Shown here: piece by piece, positions 1 to 8,890 of the stretch
Numbering within the stretch: position 1 is the first letter of the stretch
Layout of the letters: each line of letters starts with the position of its first letter
NCBI RefSeq assembly: GCF_000737765.1
Contig: NZ_JPRI01000010.1
Coordinates: 124,001-188,000 of the forward strand
Origin: Chryseobacterium vrystaatense
GTDB taxonomy: Bacteria; Bacteroidota; Bacteroidia; Flavobacteriales; Weeksellaceae
Length of the DNA stretch: 64,000 bases
Direction of reading: 5' to 3'
The notes under the pieces: model-generated
The model's database searches: none
Seen by the model: only the letters and a program-made list of their open reading frames with translations
Told to the model about the DNA's origin: nothing
Translations under genes and position numbers: made by a program

Positions 1-1
1 T

Positions 2-274
2 GAGTATGAAGATTACTTTAAACGTTTACTGAATAATGCCCAAAAAGAAGGCAGAATCTTAAAATACACAGCTGAATTTAAAGATGGAAAAGCTAAGGTC
101 GGACTGCAGCATGCTGCCCCGGACAGCGATTTGTATCATCTTTATGGTAAAGATAATATTGTCATTTTTAAAACTTTAAGATATTCTGAACAGCCTCTTG
201 TCATTAAAGGCGCTGGTGCGGGAGCCGAAGTAACTGCCAGCGGTGTATTTGCTGATATTATCCGATCCATTTAA
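2..274 (+). CDS. thrA: Aspartokinase / homoserine dehydrogenase, C-terminal end (partial)
   Basis: The gene is cut by the window edge; 90 codons and a TAA stop remain. The C-terminal motif KGAGAGAEVTASGVFADIIR is the classic end of the homoserine dehydrogenase domain, which reduces aspartate semialdehyde to homoserine with NAD(P)H. The stop lies 10 bp before thrB and thrC follows, the usual thrABC order. I infer the bifunctional aspartokinase-fused form from that context and from relatives; the kinase half is not visible, so a stand-alone dehydrogenase is not excluded. Confidence 0.88.
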   Translation, partial: EYEDYFKRLLNNAQKEGRILKYTAEFKDGKAKVGLQHAAPDSDLYHLYGKDNIVIFKTLRYSEQPLVIKGAGAGAEVTASGVFADIIRSI

Positions 275-284
275 AATAAATTAT

Positions 285-1226
285 ATGAAAAAAATAAAAA
301 TAAAAGTTCCTGCAACCGTTGCCAATATGGTTTGTGGATTTGATATTCTGGGCATGGCCATCCATGAGCCTTATGATGAAATGGAGCTGAAATTACTGGA
401 CAGCCCTGAGATCATTATCAGACATGAAGATCATTTTGGACTTCCTGAAGATCCTTCCAAAAATGTAGCTGGTGTTGTTCTTCAGAATATTCAGCAGCAT
501 CTTCGACTGAAGAAAGGTTTTGAAGTGACAATCCGTAAACATATAAAACCGGGAAGCGGGCTCGGCTCCAGCGCGGCAAGTGCCGCCGGAGCCGCCTTTG
601 GAGCCAATAAATTATTAGGAAATATTTTATCTGATAAAGAGTTGATTCATTTCGCCATGTTTGGGGAAGAGCTTGCTTCCGGTGTTCGTCATGCCGATAA
701 TATTGCCCCATGCATTTACGGTGGAATCACATTGGTAAAATCTACCTCTCCTATTGATATCATTCCATTGAATACACCAGATCTTTTTGTCGTTGCTGTA
801 CATCCGCAGGTAGAGGTCAAAACTTCTGATGCACGGCAGATCTTAAAGAAAAATATTCTGCTTAAAGATGCCGTAGAACAATGGGGAAATATTGCCGGAT
901 TAGTGGCAGGAATCCTCAAAAATGATATTCCTTTAATCGGACGGAGTTTAAATGATGTGATTATAGAACCTATACGCAGCATTCTGATCCCAAAATTTCA
1001 CGAAATCAAATCGAAAAGCTTAGAAGCTGGTGCTTTGGGCGGTGGAATTTCAGGTTCGGGACCTTCTATTTTCATGCTGGCAGAAAAAAAAGAGACAGCA
1101 GAAAATATCGCCCGGATGATGAAGTCCGTTTATGATGAAATTGAGATTGAAAGTTTTGTATATGTCTCAAAAATAAATTCTTTAGGAATTGAGATTATTG
1201 AAGAGATAAATGATGAAAACCAGTAA
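285..1226 (+). CDS. thrB: Homoserine kinase
   Basis: Cytosolic GHMP-family kinase that phosphorylates homoserine to O-phosphohomoserine in threonine synthesis; 313 residues. The GHMP ATP-binding loop PGSGLGSSAAS is at about residues 89-99, and the C-terminal glycine-rich motif GALGGGISGSGPS is intact. I start at the ATG at 285, which gives MKKIKIKVPATVAN, a typical N-terminus; an upstream alternative at 243 would overlap thrA and add unrelated residues. It sits 10 bp after thrA and 10 bp before the preferred thrC start, so the three genes are almost certainly co-transcribed. Confidence 0.95.
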   Translation: MKKIKIKVPATVANMVCGFDILGMAIHEPYDEMELKLLDSPEIIIRHEDHFGLPEDPSKNVAGVVLQNIQQHLRLKKGFEVTIRKHIKPGSGLGSSAASAAGAAFGANKLLGNILSDKELIHFAMFGEELASGVRHADNIAPCIYGGITLVKSTSPIDIIPLNTPDLFVVAVHPQVEVKTSDARQILKKNILLKDAVEQWGNIAGLVAGILKNDIPLIGRSLNDVIIEPIRSILIPKFHEIKSKSLEAGALGGGISGSGPSIFMLAEKKETAENIARMMKSVYDEIEIESFVYVSKINSLGIEIIEEINDENQ

Positions 1227-1236
1227 ATTAAAAACA

Positions 1237-2550
1237 ATGAAATATTACAATTTAAAGGATAACAAAGAAGTCGTTAACTTCAAAACAGCCTCAATAAAAA
1301 GCCAGGGCAATCAAAAAGGATTATTTTTCCCTGAAAATATTCCACCATTGGATAAAGAGTTTATCCAAAATCTACAGCTATACAGCAACGAAGAGATTGC
1401 ATTCAGATGTATGAAAGATTTTATTGGTGATGAAATTCCATCAGAGGTCTTAAAGAAAATTGCTGCTGAAACGGTGAGTTTTGATATACCTCTGAGAAAA
1501 ATTAACGGGCAGATATCTATTTTAGAGCTCTTTCATGGACCAACGCTGGCTTTTAAAGATGTAGGGGCGAGATTTATGAGTCGCTGTCTTTCTTATTTTT
1601 TAAAGGACAACACTAAAAAAGTAACCGTTCTTGTGGCCACCTCCGGTGATACAGGAGGAGCTGTTGCTCATGGATTTTATAATGTCCCGGGAATCGATGT
1701 TGTAATTTTATATCCAGGAAACAAGGTGAGCAAAGTTCAGGAAAAACAGCTTACTGCTCTTGGTGGAAATATTTCAGCTTTAGAGGTTAATGGAAATTTT
1801 GATGACTGTCAGAATCTTGTGAAACAGGCTTTCTCGGATAAAAATATTAATTCTGAATTGTTTTTAACATCCGCCAATTCCATCAATATTGCACGCTGGC
1901 TCCCTCAGCAGATTTATTATGTATTAGCTTTAAAACAATGGCAGCAAAATGAAAGTACCAATCCTGTAATTTGTGTTCCAAGTGGAAATTTCGGGAATAT
2001 CTGCGCAGGACTTCTCACATATTTCAGGGGGCTTCCTGTAGAACATTTTGTTGCTGCCTGTAATAAAAATGATGTGGTTTCTGATTATTTACAAACCCAA
2101 CAATATCAGCCTAAGCAAGCTGTCGCAACGTTGTCCAATGCTATGGATGTTGGAGATCCAAGTAATTTCACAAGAATTCTGGAGCTCTTCAACCGACAGT
2201 TTAATGATCTGAAGAATATGATTTCAGCATACACTGTTGATGATGAATCGACGTTACTGACGATACAAGAGGTTTATCAAAAATATGGATACATCCTGGA
2301 TCCTCACAGTGCGGTAGCCTACTCATCTCTTGAAAAATACCTGAATGAAAATCCCGGCAAGAAAGGATTTATACTTGGAACAGCCCATCCGGTAAAGTTC
2401 CCGGAAACGGTAGAAAAAGCAACCCAAATCTCTGTAAAGATTCCTGAAGCGTTAAAAGACCTGATGAAAAAGGATAAAAAAACTGTAAAAATTAATGCAG
2501 ATTTTGAAGAATTAAAACGATTTTTGCTGAATAAAAACCACGGACAATGA
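1237..2550 (+). CDS. thrC: Threonine synthase
   Basis: PLP-dependent enzyme converting O-phosphohomoserine to threonine, the last step of the pathway begun by thrA and thrB. The PLP lysine is in GPTLAFKDVGARF (about residue 107), and ATSGDTGGAVAHGF and PSGNFGN give the phosphate-binding and PLP contacts. At 437 residues it has the usual bacterial length. I chose the ATG at 1237 (MKYYNLKDN), which matches the family N-terminus; an in-frame ATG at 1210 would overlap thrB by 17 bp. The last codons overlap the folB start (ATGA), implying coupled translation. Confidence 0.94.
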   Translation: MKYYNLKDNKEVVNFKTASIKSQGNQKGLFFPENIPPLDKEFIQNLQLYSNEEIAFRCMKDFIGDEIPSEVLKKIAAETVSFDIPLRKINGQISILELFHGPTLAFKDVGARFMSRCLSYFLKDNTKKVTVLVATSGDTGGAVAHGFYNVPGIDVVILYPGNKVSKVQEKQLTALGGNISALEVNGNFDDCQNLVKQAFSDKNINSELFLTSANSINIARWLPQQIYYVLALKQWQQNESTNPVICVPSGNFGNICAGLLTYFRGLPVEHFVAACNKNDVVSDYLQTQQYQPKQAVATLSNAMDVGDPSNFTRILELFNRQFNDLKNMISAYTVDDESTLLTIQEVYQKYGYILDPHSAVAYSSLEKYLNENPGKKGFILGTAHPVKFPETVEKATQISVKIPEALKDLMKKDKKTVKINADFEELKRFLLNKNHGQ

Positions 2551-2918
2551 GCAAGATCTTTCTTGAAGATGTAAAAATATATGCGTACCACGGTGTGCTT
2601 CCGGAAGAAAACATCATAGGAACTTACTATATTTTAAACGCAGAATTACATACCGATCTTTGGAAAGCTGCAGAAACAGACGATCTCAATGATACGATAA
2701 GCTATGCAGACATCAATGGAATTATTCATCGGGAAATGGCCATCAAATCAAAATTACTGGAACATGTGGCTGGAAGAATTACAATGAAAATTCATGAAGA
2801 TTTTCCTCAAATATCATACATCAAATTAAAGATTACAAAAACCTCCCCTCCCATGCAGGGTGAAATGAAAGGAGCAAGCATTGAGCTGGAAAGAAGTTTC
2901 AAACCCGGTGATCTGTAA
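2547..2918 (+). CDS. folB: Dihydroneopterin aldolase
   Basis: Folate-pathway enzyme that cleaves 7,8-dihydroneopterin to 6-hydroxymethyl-dihydropterin and glycolaldehyde. Its 123 residues match the small FolB family. The N-terminus IFLEDVKIYAYHGVLPEE, a conserved SYADI segment and KITKTSPP near the end are typical. The start codon overlaps the thrC stop (ATGA), so it is translated with the threonine operon although the pathways differ. The TTG-started DUF4403 gene follows after 31 bp. Confidence 0.94.
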   Translation: MSKIFLEDVKIYAYHGVLPEENIIGTYYILNAELHTDLWKAAETDDLNDTISYADINGIIHREMAIKSKLLEHVAGRITMKIHEDFPQISYIKLKITKTSPPMQGEMKGASIELERSFKPGDL

Positions 2919-2949
2919 AATTTTTATTCTCACATAAAACATAAAGAAG

Positions 2950-4314
2950 TTGAAATCCATTAAATTATTATTTCTATTAAGTTTTGCAATTGTTTTCGGG
3001 CAGACTGCTGTTGACAATCAATCTGCTGTTTATAATTTCCCAAAGATTAAATCCAGCATTACAATGCCGATTACCATTCCTCTTTCTGAGATCAGTAAAA
3101 TGATTAATGCCTCAGTGAAGGATCTGGTATTTCAGGACGACTCATATACGGATAACAATAATGATCAGTTTAAAGTAAAAGTTTGGAAAACCCGCCCCAT
3201 CAGACTGGTTGGCGGAACCAGCCAAAACATTCTGATTGAAGTTCCTTTAAAAATTTGGGCAGAGAAAGGAATCGGCACATTAGGCGTCTATTCCTATCAG
3301 AACACTACCTTTGAAACGGTGATGTCCTTTAATACTACCATCAGCTTCAATAATAACTGGACAATTTCTACCAACACTCAGCCCAATGGCTTCCGATGGG
3401 TCACCAAACCTGTTCTGGATTATGGAAAAATACAGATTCCGATCACTTCACTGGTAGAAAAAAGCCTGAAAGAGCAACAAGGGAAGTTTGCCAAAACCAT
3501 CGATCAGCAGATGGGTACCCAATTGAACTTTCAGCAGTATGCTGTAATGGCATGGAATGTTTTTTCACAGCCATTTAATATTTCGGAAGAATACAATACA
3601 TGGCTGAAAATCAGCCCGGTTGGCGTCAATATCACTCCACTGAAATTCTATGGAAATGAGATCACTACGAACATCGGAATGGATATCTTTTCGGAAACGT
3701 TTACAGGAACAAAACCTGCTGCTTCATCAATGGTAAAGTCAGCGGGTAACTTTAACGTTATTCCTGTTTTACCGGACAAGTTTCTTCTTCAGACCACTGC
3801 CAATGTTCCTTTTTCTGAGGCAACAAATATTGCCAGAAACATGTTTATGAATAAAGAATATGACGTCAGGGGTTCTAAGGTGAAGATCAAAGACATCAGA
3901 GTTTACGGAGCCGACGGAAGAGTCATCATCGAAGCAGAAACAGAAGGCTATGTGAATGGAAAAGCCCTTATTTCCGGAATTCCTGTATATGATGAAACCA
4001 AAAGGAAAATCGTACTCTCCAATACCAAATTCAATCTGAGGACCGCTAATATTCTGCAGAAGACAGCTACCCTTCTTTTTAAAGGAAAAATCGTTAAAAT
4101 GATCGAAGACGAATATGGAATCCCGACGCAGGACATTGAACTGGCTTCCAAAAAAAGTATCGAAGAAGCATTTAATAAGGAATACTATAAAGGCTTAAAA
4201 ATGAACGGCAGGGTCTTTAATCTAAAACCAGGCAGCATTCTTTTAAACGAATCAGGAATCACGGCAGTCATTGAAACCAATGCAACTTTAAAACTAATTC
4301 TAAACGGAATTTAA
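2950..4314 (+). CDS. DUF4403 family secreted protein
   Basis: 454 residues, resembling Bacteroidota DUF4403 proteins, whose function is not established. A signal peptide is clear (MKSIKLLFLLSFAIVFGQ). The mature part has repeated beta-rich segments with the pattern SSITMPITIPLSEISKMIN near the N-terminus. The start is a TTG at 2950: the signal peptide begins exactly there and no in-frame ATG upstream would preserve it. It follows folB by 31 bp and may be read from the thr-fol transcript. Periplasmic or envelope location is inferred from the signal peptide. Confidence 0.8.
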   Translation: MKSIKLLFLLSFAIVFGQTAVDNQSAVYNFPKIKSSITMPITIPLSEISKMINASVKDLVFQDDSYTDNNNDQFKVKVWKTRPIRLVGGTSQNILIEVPLKIWAEKGIGTLGVYSYQNTTFETVMSFNTTISFNNNWTISTNTQPNGFRWVTKPVLDYGKIQIPITSLVEKSLKEQQGKFAKTIDQQMGTQLNFQQYAVMAWNVFSQPFNISEEYNTWLKISPVGVNITPLKFYGNEITTNIGMDIFSETFTGTKPAASSMVKSAGNFNVIPVLPDKFLLQTTANVPFSEATNIARNMFMNKEYDVRGSKVKIKDIRVYGADGRVIIEAETEGYVNGKALISGIPVYDETKRKIVLSNTKFNLRTANILQKTATLLFKGKIVKMIEDEYGIPTQDIELASKKSIEEAFNKEYYKGLKMNGRVFNLKPGSILLNESGITAVIETNATLKLILNGI

Positions 4315-4430
4315 ATTAATAAAGACAGCCGGAGTGATATAAGAGTAATAAAAGTCAAAAACTATGTTGCTGAAAGACAATCAAAAGAAGAAATAAACAG
4401 CATTGGAACGAAAGAAATGATTTAAAAATT

Positions 4431-4460
4431 TTTGTTCATTAATAATTTTTGCTATATTTG
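4431..4460 (+). promoter_or_regulatory. tRNA-Cys promoter (-33 TTTG, -7 TATATTTG)
   Basis: TTTG at 4431-4434 and TATATTTG at 4453-4460 are separated by 18 bp. This is an exact match to the Bacteroidota consensus TTTG-N17-23-TAnnTTTG. It lies 23 bp before the mature 5' end of tRNA-Cys. Confidence 0.8.
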
Positions 4461-4483
4461 CACACCTCAAAAATGGTAAAAAT

Positions 4484-4554
4484 GGTACTTTGGCCGAGCG
4501 GCTAGGCAGTGGTCTGCAACACCATCTACAGCGGTTCGAATCCGCTAGGTACCT
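4484..4554 (+). tRNA. tRNA-Cys (anticodon GCA)
   Basis: A 71-nt cloverleaf folds by hand. The acceptor stem pairs 4484-4490 with 4547-4553, with U73 as discriminator, typical of tRNA-Cys. The D stem is GCC/GGC. The anticodon stem is 4509-4513 with 4521-4525 around loop CTGCAAC, with anticodon GCA at 4516-4518. The T stem is AGCGG/CCGCT with loop TTCGAAT. The 3' CCA is not encoded. A consensus promoter precedes it and a terminator follows at once, so it is a single-gene unit. Confidence 0.96.
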
Positions 4555-4557
4555 CTT

Positions 4558-4601
4558 AAAAACCTCTAATTATCTTGATCATAGATTTTTAGAGGTTTTT
4601 T
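4558..4601 (+). terminator. Terminator after tRNA-Cys
   Basis: Arms AAAAACCTCTAA (4558-4569) and TTAGAGGTTTTT (4589-4600) form a 12-bp stem followed by T residues. It starts four bases after the tRNA. Confidence 0.75.
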
Positions 4602-4628
4602 CTTTAAAACCACTCCAATCTAAGCCAT

Positions 4629-4654
4629 AAAAAAAATCCCGTTTAAACGGGATT
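4629..4654 (-). terminator. Minus-strand terminator
   Basis: A perfect 20-bp palindrome, AATCCCGTTTAAACGGGATT, at 4635-4654 is preceded on the plus strand by an A-run that reads as a U-tract on the minus strand. It ends the transcript of the secreted protein gene at 4686-5414. Confidence 0.75.
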
Positions 4655-4685
4655 AATTTCTATTTCTCAGGAAAATACTGAAATT

Positions 4686-5414
4686 TTATAATCGGAAAAC
4701 CGTTAAAGTGTATGTTCTGGCTATATTTCCGTTATTGGTGATTGTATATGTAGAGCCGCCTGTCTTAACGATAGTGTAATCGAACTGGGTCGCTCCGCCT
4801 CCGTCAGCACAACCTAGTACATTGGCAAATTTAACACCCCAGCCTGATGAAGTTCCAGCCCCTCCGGCTGAACTTGTTACAACCCCTACCTTATCTCTTG
4901 CAACTGCACTTAGATACCCTAGTGACATATCAGAATACATGTATGTAGAAATCATTGTTCTTCCGCATGCATTCCCTGATCTAACGATCAACATCCCTGC
5001 AGGAATATTGATTGTAGATGGTATTGTAACAGTGCCAGCTGCTCCAGCTGCTATACTCGCACTGTTTATAGAGTAACTGTATTTTGCTGTTGTTACATCA
5101 CCACTAGCCTCACTTCTGATCAATATATCATGATCTGCAGGAACCTGGCGGATCAAATTCTGAATACGAAGACTCTGAGCCCCCGCATCTGCATCCAGTT
5201 TTCTTTGTGGTGCCGTATTTCCAATCCCCACATTTCCGGATGCTGTAATGATAAAATCATTAATCTGCTGCCCTGATGTAGGAACTCCAGAAACAAGATT
5301 ATCTTTTGCGCCATCCACATGAAGTATTCCCTGCGGATTTGACGTGCCAATACCTATTTGCGCATAACTACAAAAAGATATGAGTATATAAAGTATTATA
5401 TATAATTTCTTCAT
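4686..5414 (-). CDS. Secreted tail-fibre-like protein of unknown function (paralogue 1)
   Basis: 242 residues with a signal peptide (MKKLYIILYILISFCSYAQ). The mature start IGIGTSNPQGILHVDG and the later GNVGIGNTAPQRKLD are repeats common in secreted flavobacterial proteins that resemble phage tail-fibre heads. The remainder is Ser/Thr/Gly-rich, beta-type sequence ending in TYTLTVFRL. There is no T9SS sorting domain. The gene at 5548-6276 has the same length and order of motifs, so the two are tandem duplicates. I cannot assign a function; a surface or extracellular location is inferred. Confidence 0.75.
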   Translation of the reverse strand: MKKLYIILYILISFCSYAQIGIGTSNPQGILHVDGAKDNLVSGVPTSGQQINDFIITASGNVGIGNTAPQRKLDADAGAQSLRIQNLIRQVPADHDILIRSEASGDVTTAKYSYSINSASIAAGAAGTVTIPSTINIPAGMLIVRSGNACGRTMISTYMYSDMSLGYLSAVARDKVGVVTSSAGGAGTSSGWGVKFANVLGCADGGGATQFDYTIVKTGGSTYTITNNGNIARTYTLTVFRL

Positions 5415-5547
5415 AATTTTATTTTTTCTTGTGAAAATCAGAAACCTTTGATTTCATTCAATATATTGCAACAGAAAAAAATCTTATCAAAATATTTCCC
5501 AACTGAGACACCTATATTTGAAAGAGCGTTCTGCTGAAACCAAAACC

Positions 5548-6276
5548 CTATAAACGGAACATTGTCAGCACATAGGTTCGTGCCACATTTCCATTATTAA
5601 CAATCAAATAACTGCTCGCTGTAGGCTTTGAAACAGTATAATCGAATTGAGTTTCATTTCCCGTAGTACATGCTGCAGTCCCTGGAAATTTTACAGACCA
5701 GATTCCTGAACCTGCGCCACTGCCAGGTATAGGAGCAATCACAGGAGCTCCCACTTTATCACCTGCAATTGCTGTTGCATATCCAAGAGAAATATCTGAA
5801 TAAATAAAATTGGTAATCATATTTATTCCACATGAATTACTTGTTTTAACGACCAGCATTCCGTTCGGAATACTTGCGTTGGCAGGAACCGTAAGAGTTC
5901 CATTGGCTCCAGGCTGTACAGTAATATTAGCGGTATAGACATATCGTGTTGCCACCACATCGCCATTAGCTGTATTGATTGTAAGAAAGTCATGGTCGGC
6001 AGGAAGTTGCTGAGGCAGATTTCTAATTCTTAGACTGGCATTGTTCGCATCAATATCCAGCTTTTTTTGCGGAACTATAGTCCCTATCCCTACGTTTCCA
6101 GCAGAAGTAACAACAAAGTCATTCAGCTGTTGTGCTGCCGTAGGCACTCCTGTTAAAGGGTTATCCTTTCCTCCATCCACATGATATACAGTCTGTGGAT
6201 TCGAGGTGTTAATGCCAACCTGAGCAAAGCTCAGTACAGAGGCAAACATGTAAAAAATCGAAAAATTTCTTTTCAT
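5548..6276 (-). CDS. Secreted tail-fibre-like protein of unknown function (paralogue 2)
   Basis: 242 residues, the same length as its downstream neighbour, with matching landmarks throughout: a signal peptide ending at Ala-Gln, VGINTSNPQTVYHVDGGKDN, GNVGIGTIVPQKKLDID, LPADHDFL, a central ISLGY segment and the C-terminus TYVLTMFRL. Two cysteines in the C-terminal half (CGINM and ACTT) align with cysteines in paralogue 1. It precedes paralogue 1 in the same direction with a 133-bp gap. Function is unknown. Confidence 0.75.
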   Translation of the reverse strand: MKRNFSIFYMFASVLSFAQVGINTSNPQTVYHVDGGKDNPLTGVPTAAQQLNDFVVTSAGNVGIGTIVPQKKLDIDANNASLRIRNLPQQLPADHDFLTINTANGDVVATRYVYTANITVQPGANGTLTVPANASIPNGMLVVKTSNSCGINMITNFIYSDISLGYATAIAGDKVGAPVIAPIPGSGAGSGIWSVKFPGTAACTTGNETQFDYTVSKPTASSYLIVNNGNVARTYVLTMFRL

Positions 6277-6556
6277 AAATTTATTTATTAAAAGTTTGTT
6301 TTTTATTTGTGTGTTTATTTTCTGAAACAGTAAAATTATTATGTATCTGTCATTTTGTATATTATGCTATTAAATTAAGACAAAATCATATATAAAAATA
6401 ATTTACCCCAATAAATATCTTACTTATTTATTTATAAAAAAAAACGATCTATACCCTAATCTAAATCCTTAGCCATCAAACGGTTGTTTTTTAAGTGCAA
6501 TCAATTACCAATAAGTATTCATTAACTATTCAATATTTCATCTTTATTACCAGGCC

Positions 6557-6582
6557 AAAAAAAAACTTCCCATTGAGGGAAG
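6557..6582 (-). terminator. Minus-strand terminator without an obvious gene
   Basis: CTTCCC (6566-6571) and GGGAAG (6577-6582) form a stem with loop ATTGA, next to nine A residues that read as a U-tract on the minus strand. No intact minus-strand gene lies directly upstream, only the HTH remnant at 6733-6897. Confidence 0.65.
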
Positions 6583-6732
6583 AATTGTAAGTACTAAAAA
6601 CTGGAACTGAATAATAAACAGGGCTAAAGTAATGGACATTCAGCCGATATCTTATGACCTGGATCATAAAGTCCGGTATTCTACATAAAATTCTGATCAA
6701 GGAGCTATTCCAACGCATATTTCATTCTATGT

Positions 6733-6897
6733 CTAATGATTAATCGTTTCTCTGAAACCATTTGGAATAAGGCCTGCTCCTGGATTAAAACATTTCGTAT
6801 TAGTAAGTTCATTAATCCCTAAGTTATCCGCAATTTCACTGATAAAGAATTCTTCGTTGACAAGATTTCTCCTGATCTCCCGGATCATTCTTTCCAT
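6733..6897 (-). pseudogene. Fragment of an AraC-family HTH domain
   Basis: A 54-codon open stretch reads MERMIREIRRNLVNEEF, then ISEIADNLGI, then GLIPNGFRETI. This follows the C-terminal AraC/XylS pattern: a helix of the ENLSNEEF type, an HTH of the ISDLADxLGMS type, and GLSPNEFIRTI. The conserved hydrophobic spacing is kept, but key residues such as the second-helix SRTxLxRKFK are replaced (NELTNTKCFN), an in-frame stop lies just upstream, and the C-terminal helix is missing. I read it as a decayed regulator rather than a working gene. Confidence 0.5.
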
Positions 6898-7005
6898 CAG
6901 TCAGTTTTCCGGGTCAGTTTGTATATTTCAAAGACTTCTTTTTTTATTGAACAATAGATATGATGATGGTAAAACGGATAGAAATGATAACAACACGAAC
7001 GCTTA

Positions 7006-7104
7006 CAAAAAAAATCCCCAGATTGCTCCGGGGATAAAAACTAATAACCATGAAAACTCAAATTAAACATGAGTTGCTTGATACATTGAAAAATCGTACC
7101 AAAA
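7006..7104 (-). repeat. 99-bp direct repeat, copy A, with minus-strand terminator
   Basis: It matches 8891-8989 at 96 of 99 positions. It contains a hairpin (7014-7035) followed by eight U in minus-strand RNA. In that RNA the stem has 9 bp closed by a GCAA tetraloop, with one G-U wobble where the plus strand would have an A-C mismatch. The hydrolase gene ends 200 bp upstream on this strand, so copy A probably ends its transcript. Confidence 0.8.
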
Positions 7105-7303
7105 ATGTAAAAAGTCTGAAAATAAATTATATTTTTAAAAAAAGAATTTTTCACTCACGATATTTTTTCTGATGCTAGTATTTCATGATTCCTCTCTATT
7201 GCTTCATTGATAAGCATTGACGCGGATTTTTTATTCGCATCACATTGAAATAATATCATTTTTCACAAAACATGATATTAGTCATTTGAAAATATTCTTA
7301 ATT

Positions 7304-8749
7304 TCAATTATTTTTAATTTGATCTAAAATTTTCTTTCCATTTTCATTATCAGGATTTAATTCTATTGATTTTTTATACATTTCAATCCCTTTATTTTTA
7401 TCGCCTGTTTTTAACAGTACTTCGCCATAGCTGTCATAAACATTCCAGCTGTCCGGAAACAAATACACGTTGAGTTTAAAAATTTCTAGAGCCTCTTTCT
7501 TATGATTCGTAGTCATCATTCGATAAGCCCAGTTATTAAGCTCAACTTCCTGAGGATTAAAATCAGGATTTGCTTTTTTCTCTTTCTTAACGAAATCTAT
7601 TGCATTTCCGTATCCAATTTTTTGCAGATTCTTTCTGAGATTAGTCAAAGGATCCGCTTTTATAATTCCCGGAATATAACATCCCGCAATTTCCTCAATA
7701 AAATCTTCCGGAGAGCTTCCCCCTAAATTTGTTAACACAATTACAGATAAATTATCATCCGGATATACCAGCACAGCAGATCTATTTCCTCCAGACATTC
7801 CTATTGCTTTGTGGCTCTTGCGAAGTTTTGCTATTCCCCAGCCCCGCACCCAGTTAGTAGGTGTCCCGTTATTGAATGTACCTGGTGACCACATCAGATC
7901 TAAAGTGGAAGAATTACGAAAAATTTTACCTTTTTGTAAGGCAATCAGCCAATTGCCAATATCCTCTGCAGTACTGTTAAGACCGCCTGACGTACGGCTA
8001 AAATCCGGAAATTCATAATAATTATTTGTCAGCCTATCCTCATTTACTTTTTTCCCGTCAAAAAAACTTCTGTAGCTGTAAGAAGGTGCATAATGAGGAA
8101 TCACATCTCTTGAATCTCCGAATAAAGTATTCTTTAAATGGGCCACTTTAAATTGTTTCTCTTCAAAAAAATTCACAAATGACTGATGGGTGAGCTTGTC
8201 AATAATCTTACCTAGTACATAATAATTGGTTTGATTATAACTGAACTGTTCTCCAGTTTTAGAGTCTAAAGGAATGGTTTTCAATTTCTCCCAAATAACA
8301 TGTTCCGTTTTTAACGGTCCGACATTCCCTGTAACAGGATCAAAAAGCTGTAAAATATCCGGTAATCCGGAAATATGAGTTAACAACTGATCAACCGTTA
8401 TTTTTTGCCATTCGGCCGGCAGATCATTTAAATAGGTACTGATCGGAGCATTTAAATTCATTTCCCCCTGTTCCACCAATTGCATTACAGCAACCCCTGT
8501 AAAAATTTTTGTATTTGAATTAAGGGGAAAAACGGTAGTATTATTTACAGGAATGTGATCCTGCACATTTGAAAGTCCATAGGATTTGTTTGAAACAATT
8601 TTCCCGTTTTGAACGACAGCAATTTGTAATCCGGGAATTCGTCTTATCTTCATTTCCCTGTTGATAATTTCGTCTACACCGGCATTTATACTTTGAGCAA
8701 AAGATGATAAAGAGACCATTAATGACATTAGTAAAAAGTAAATTTTCAT
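7304..8749 (-). CDS. Serine hydrolase (beta-lactamase/class C type) with C-terminal TPR-like region
   Basis: 481 residues. Signal peptide MKIYFLLMSLMVSLSSFAQ, then a serine beta-lactamase-like domain. The SxxK motif is S78-N-T-K81 in PLNSNTKIFTG. The usual Tyr-x-Asn motif appears as FSYNQTNYYVLG near residue 171, and the third motif as GMSGGNRS. The last 110 residues include a tetratricopeptide-like pair (NKGIEMYKKSIELNPDN). Family members are D-aminopeptidases, carboxypeptidases or esterases; the substrate here is unknown and resistance activity should not be assumed. It stands alone between two copies of a 99-bp repeat. Confidence 0.85.
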   Translation of the reverse strand: MKIYFLLMSLMVSLSSFAQSINAGVDEIINREMKIRRIPGLQIAVVQNGKIVSNKSYGLSNVQDHIPVNNTTVFPLNSNTKIFTGVAVMQLVEQGEMNLNAPISTYLNDLPAEWQKITVDQLLTHISGLPDILQLFDPVTGNVGPLKTEHVIWEKLKTIPLDSKTGEQFSYNQTNYYVLGKIIDKLTHQSFVNFFEEKQFKVAHLKNTLFGDSRDVIPHYAPSYSYRSFFDGKKVNEDRLTNNYYEFPDFSRTSGGLNSTAEDIGNWLIALQKGKIFRNSSTLDLMWSPGTFNNGTPTNWVRGWGIAKLRKSHKAIGMSGGNRSAVLVYPDDNLSVIVLTNLGGSSPEDFIEEIAGCYIPGIIKADPLTNLRKNLQKIGYGNAIDFVKKEKKANPDFNPQEVELNNWAYRMMTTNHKKEALEIFKLNVYLFPDSWNVYDSYGEVLLKTGDKNKGIEMYKKSIELNPDNENGKKILDQIKNN

Positions 8750-8890
8750 ATCTTAATTTTATATATATAAAACAACTGACAATAAAATCTATTACACACA
8801 CCATTAATCTCAGTGATATACTTTTAGAATTAAAGAAATGTTCTGTTAAAATATATTTTCAATAATGGAATTTCGTTATTAAAAACAGAA

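Larger units (their letters stand above)
6277..7303. other. Non-coding gap of about 1 kb with remnants
   Basis: No intact gene is apparent. The gap holds a minus-strand terminator (6557-6582), a decayed AraC-type HTH fragment (6733-6897), the first copy of a 99-bp repeat (7006-7104) and an 8-bp-arm inverted repeat (AATATCAT/ATGATATT, 7252-7279). The rest is AT-rich and shows nothing I can name. Confidence 0.6.

Noticed and set aside
6530..6718. 62-codon minus-strand open frame
   Set aside because: It runs through a terminator hairpin, has no recognisable domain and poor start context, so it is most likely chance.
6857..7066. 69-codon plus-strand open frame
   Set aside because: It spans the AraC remnant in the other strand and the terminator of repeat copy A, and the residues look like random AT-rich coding.
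7053..7175. Plus-strand small frames beginning MKTQIKHELLD in repeat copies A and B
   Set aside because: Both differences within the frame change residues and the two copies end at different lengths (40 and 21 codons), while hairpin changes favour the minus strand. No evidence for translation.
8541..8804. 87-codon minus-strand frame over the hydrolase start
   Set aside because: Overlaps the hydrolase signal peptide in another frame, no domain seen.
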